64,000 bases of DNA, from NCBI RefSeq assembly GCF_002080045.1, contig NZ_MUIN01000006.1, positions 451,093 to 515,092 on the forward strand, written 5' to 3'. The notes beneath the pieces were generated by a model. The model was not told the DNA's origin, did no database searches, and saw nothing but the letters and a program-made list of their open reading frames with translations. Below are positions 61,790 through 64,000 of the stretch, piece after piece (position 1 is the first letter of the stretch; every line of letters starts with the position of its first letter). Origin of the DNA: Pseudomonas sp. Bc-h. Its GTDB lineage: Bacteria > Pseudomonadota > Gammaproteobacteria > Pseudomonadales > Pseudomonadaceae. Position numbers and translations under genes: made by a program.

Positions 61790-63133
61790 TCACCGCTCCC
61801 GCAGCGCCTCGGTCCGGGCTTTGAGGACCGGCTTCAACAGGTAATCCATCACGCTCTTTTCGCCGGTGATGATGTCCACCGTCGCGACCATCCCCGGAAT
61901 GATCAGCAGCGGTTTGGCGTCGCTGCCCAAGTGGTTTTTGTCGGTGCGCACCTGGATCAGGTAGAAGGTGTTGCCCTTGTCGTCGGTGGTGGTGTCGGCG
62001 CCGATCAGTTCCAGTTTCGCCGGCAGGCCGCCGTAGATGGTGTAGTCATAGGCGCTGAATTTCACCATGGCTTTCTGGCCGGGGTGCAGGAAGGCGACGT
62101 CCTGTGGCCGCACTTTGGCTTCGATCAGCAGGTTGTCTTCCAGCGGCACGATTTCCACCATGTCGCTGCCGGGCTGAACCACACCGCCGATGGTGTTGAC
62201 CTTGAGCGTCTTGACGATGCCTTTTACCGGCGACGTCACCGTGGTGCGGGTCACGCGGTCATCGATGGCGATGCTGGTGGCACTGGCCTTGGCCAGGTCC
62301 GAGCGCTTGTCGTTCAGGTCTTTCGCCGCATCGGAACGGAAGCTGTCGAGGGATTCCTGAATCTTGCTCTTGATCTCGTTGATGGCCGCTTCCGCGCGAG
62401 GAATCGCCAGTGATGTGGCGTCCATCTGGCCACGCGCTTCGGAGGCCTTGCCTTTGAGCCGGATGATCTCCACAGGCGACACGGCCCCGCTGTTGACCAG
62501 TGGCGCCGACATGCTCAGCTCCTGCTGAATGAAGCCGAGCTGGTTGCGGTACTGATCCTGCTTGGAGCGAAACTCGGCCACTTCCTGGGTTTTCTGCCGC
62601 AGCTGTTCCTGCAGGGTGCGCTGTTCGCTGGCCAGACGCCGTTGCCGCGAGTCGTAGAGCGACTGTTCATCGGCCGCCGACTGCGGCGCCTTGCTCAGCA
62701 CTTCTGCGGACGGCTTGAAGGGACGACCTTCGGATTCGGCCGACAGGCGATCCACTTGCGCCATCAGCGTGTATTTGTCGACTTCGCTCTCGCCCTTGTT
62801 CGACAGGAACCGCGTGTCGTCCAGGCGCAGCAGGGTGTCGCCCTTGTTCACGATCTGCCCTTCACGGACGAAAATCTCGGTGACGATGCCGCCTTCCAGA
62901 TTCTGGATCACCTGGACCTTGCTCGACGGAATCGCCTTGCCTTCGCCCATGGTGACTTCCTGCAGCACCGCGAACTTGGCCCAGACCAGTGCGCTGATGA
63001 TCAGCGCAGCAGCGATCCAGACCGTGATCCGCGAACCTCGTGATGAGTCCTGCGCAACCACGCCGGCGACTTCCGGCATGAACTCGGTATCGACCTGGCG
63101 ACCAGGGTGAAAATAGCTGTGAGCGGATGACAT
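61790..63133 (-). CDS. lapC: HlyD-family type I secretion periplasmic adaptor (LapC-like)
   Basis: A 447-residue membrane fusion protein. An N-terminal cytoplasmic stretch and membrane segment (VWIAAALIISALVWAKFAVL near residue 40) are followed by a lipoyl/barrel half (VQVIQNLEGGIVTEIFVREG), a long alpha-hairpin (residues about 125-290) and the returning beta-barrel domain. It links the inner-membrane ABC exporter with the outer-membrane channel for large repeat adhesins of the LapA type. It follows the exporter gene by 12 bases. The symbol is by analogy; the adhesin and lapE genes are outside the window. Confidence 0.85.
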   Translation of the reverse strand: MSSAHSYFHPGRQVDTEFMPEVAGVVAQDSSRGSRITVWIAAALIISALVWAKFAVLQEVTMGEGKAIPSSKVQVIQNLEGGIVTEIFVREGQIVNKGDTLLRLDDTRFLSNKGESEVDKYTLMAQVDRLSAESEGRPFKPSAEVLSKAPQSAADEQSLYDSRQRRLASEQRTLQEQLRQKTQEVAEFRSKQDQYRNQLGFIQQELSMSAPLVNSGAVSPVEIIRLKGKASEARGQMDATSLAIPRAEAAINEIKSKIQESLDSFRSDAAKDLNDKRSDLAKASATSIAIDDRVTRTTVTSPVKGIVKTLKVNTIGGVVQPGSDMVEIVPLEDNLLIEAKVRPQDVAFLHPGQKAMVKFSAYDYTIYGGLPAKLELIGADTTTDDKGNTFYLIQVRTDKNHLGSDAKPLLIIPGMVATVDIITGEKSVMDYLLKPVLKARTEALRER

Positions 63134-63145
63134 AGGGAACGCTCC

Positions 63146-64000
63146 TTAAACCGTGGCCGGGCCGACACGGCCCTTGCGCAGTGCTTCGACGACCAGCTCT
63201 TTGGGACCGTCGGCGACCACCTTGCCGTTGTCCAGCACCACCAGCCGGTCCACCAGACTCAGCATCGACATGCGGTGAGTGACCAGCAGCAGGGTCTTGC
63301 CCTGCATCAGATCGAACAGCTTCTGGCGCAGGATGTCTTCGCTGCCGTTGTCCATGTGGCTGGTGGGTTCGTCGAGCAGCATGATCGGCGGATCGAGCAA
63401 CAGCGCGCGGGCCAGTAGTACCGCCTGACGTTGACCACCGGAAAGCAGTTGTCCGCGTTCGCCGACCGGGCGATCGAAGCCCAGCGGATGGTTTCGCGCC
63501 AGGTCTGTTACACCGGTCAATTCGGCGACTTCCAGCATCCGCGCGTCGGTGACGTAGCGAGCGCCGAGGGTGAGGTTGTCGCGCAGGCTGCCCGCCAACA
63601 ACGGCAGGTCATGGGCGACATAACCCACTTGCTGGCGCAGATCGGCGACATCCACCTGGCGCAGGTCCAGGCCGTCCAGCAACAACTGGCCTTCGTCCGG
63701 TGCGTAGAAACCCATCATCATCCGCGCCAGCGTGCTTTTGCCCGAACCGCTGCGGCCGATGATGCCGATGCGCTCGCCGGGGCGAACGACGATGCTGACG
63801 TCGTTCAAGGCTGCCGGAGTGCCCGGCCCGCCATACGCAAAACTGGCCTTGACCACTTCCACTGCGCCCTTGAGCTGGGTGTGCTGGAGCGGGTGTTTGC
63901 CGGGCTCGCGTTCCTGCGGCAGGGCCATCAGCGCGTCAGTGCTGCGCATGGTGACCTGCGCCTGTTGATAACGTGTGATCAGCCCGGCGATCTGTCCCAG
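63146..64000 (-). CDS. lapB: Type I secretion ABC exporter/permease (LapB-like), C-terminal part
   Basis: The last 284 codons of a type I secretion exporter; the start lies beyond the right edge. Visible are the end of the last membrane domain (LGQIAGLITRYQQAQVTM) and the whole nucleotide-binding domain: Walker A GRSGSGKST, signature LLSGGQRQAVLLARAL, Walker B PPIMLLDEPTSHMD and the switch His in LVTHRMSML. It exports a very large adhesin with the adaptor encoded next. The N-terminal peptidase-like domain typical of LapB cannot be seen from this window. Confidence 0.88.
   Translation of the reverse strand: MGQIAGLITRYQQAQVTMRSTDALMALPQEREPGKHPLQHTQLKGAVEVVKASFAYGGPGTPAALNDVSIVVRPGERIGIIGRSGSGKSTLARMMMGFYAPDEGQLLLDGLDLRQVDVADLRQQVGYVAHDLPLLAGSLRDNLTLGARYVTDARMLEVAELTGVTDLARNHPLGFDRPVGERGQLLSGGQRQAVLLARALLLDPPIMLLDEPTSHMDNGSEDILRQKLFDLMQGKTLLLVTHRMSMLSLVDRLVVLDNGKVVADGPKELVVEALRKGRVGPATV

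Overview
The window looks like a chromosomal segment of a fluorescent-group Pseudomonas. Base composition is GC-rich. The gene set is typical of that genus: pxpABC, prc, minCDE, lpxL, NAGGN osmolyte genes, yjcH-actP, mnmC, a PPK2-type pap and a Lap-type secretion pair. REP/REPIN repeats are scattered through the spacers. I see no tRNA or rRNA genes, no intact insertion sequence, no CRISPR array and no prophage.

Layout. 1-8.1 kb: N-terminus of an S9 peptidase, a small membrane protein, a class II amidotransferase, a DUF2937 protein, 5-oxoprolinase genes pxpABC, tail-specific protease prc and a quinone oxidoreductase. 8.2-9.3 kb: an accessory gene for an Ig-like/lectin-like protein. 9.4-15.8 kb: a HAD phosphatase and an ABC importer operon with its own phosphatase, facing a GntR/UTRA regulator. 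The phosphatase gene has lost its 5' end to a REPIN. 16.4-24.7 kb: a betaine demethylation cluster (Rieske oxygenase, reductase, LysR, TetR, P5C-reductase homologue, TMADH-like flavoenzyme, betaine-binding protein) that best fits stachydrine (proline betaine) breakdown to proline. 24.8-38.8 kb: housekeeping genes (mscS-type channel, apeB, RluA-type synthase, minCDE, lpxL, patatin, pirin, mlaA, a secreted alpha/beta hydrolase).

38.9-39.4 kb holds what I read as a Crc/Hfq-sequestering small RNA of the CrcZ/CrcX/CrcY type. It has a sigma-54 promoter, seven A-rich motifs and a strong terminator. About 3 kb away lie yjcH-actP, whose start codon overlaps a matching A-rich motif. 39.5-47.8 kb: a GH17 glucan enzyme, a second betaine-binding protein, yjcH-actP, small membrane proteins, an SDR and a CsrA/RsmA paralogue whose Shine-Dalgarno can pair into a hairpin. 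47.9-52.8 kb: the NAGGN osmoprotectant genes. 52.9-57.2 kb: an ABC/FtsX/lipocalin-type lipoprotein operon. 58-61.6 kb: mnmC and pap. 61.6 kb to the end: a VapC remnant and lapC/lapB-type secretion genes running off the right edge.

Three REP-type families occupy spacers. Family A has core GGGAGCTTGCTCGCGA. Family B has core CCGGCAAGCCGG with GCTACAG. Family C is longer, with arm CTGTGGGAGACGCCGGAGG and continuation. Family C is unusual because at all three of its loci it sits inside local direct duplications, and at one of them (15.8-16.4 kb) the duplications include the 3' ends of the neighbouring genes. I regard family C, the small RNA, the REPIN-decapitated phosphatase and the TGTACA operator set of the betaine cluster as the most rewarding things to check.
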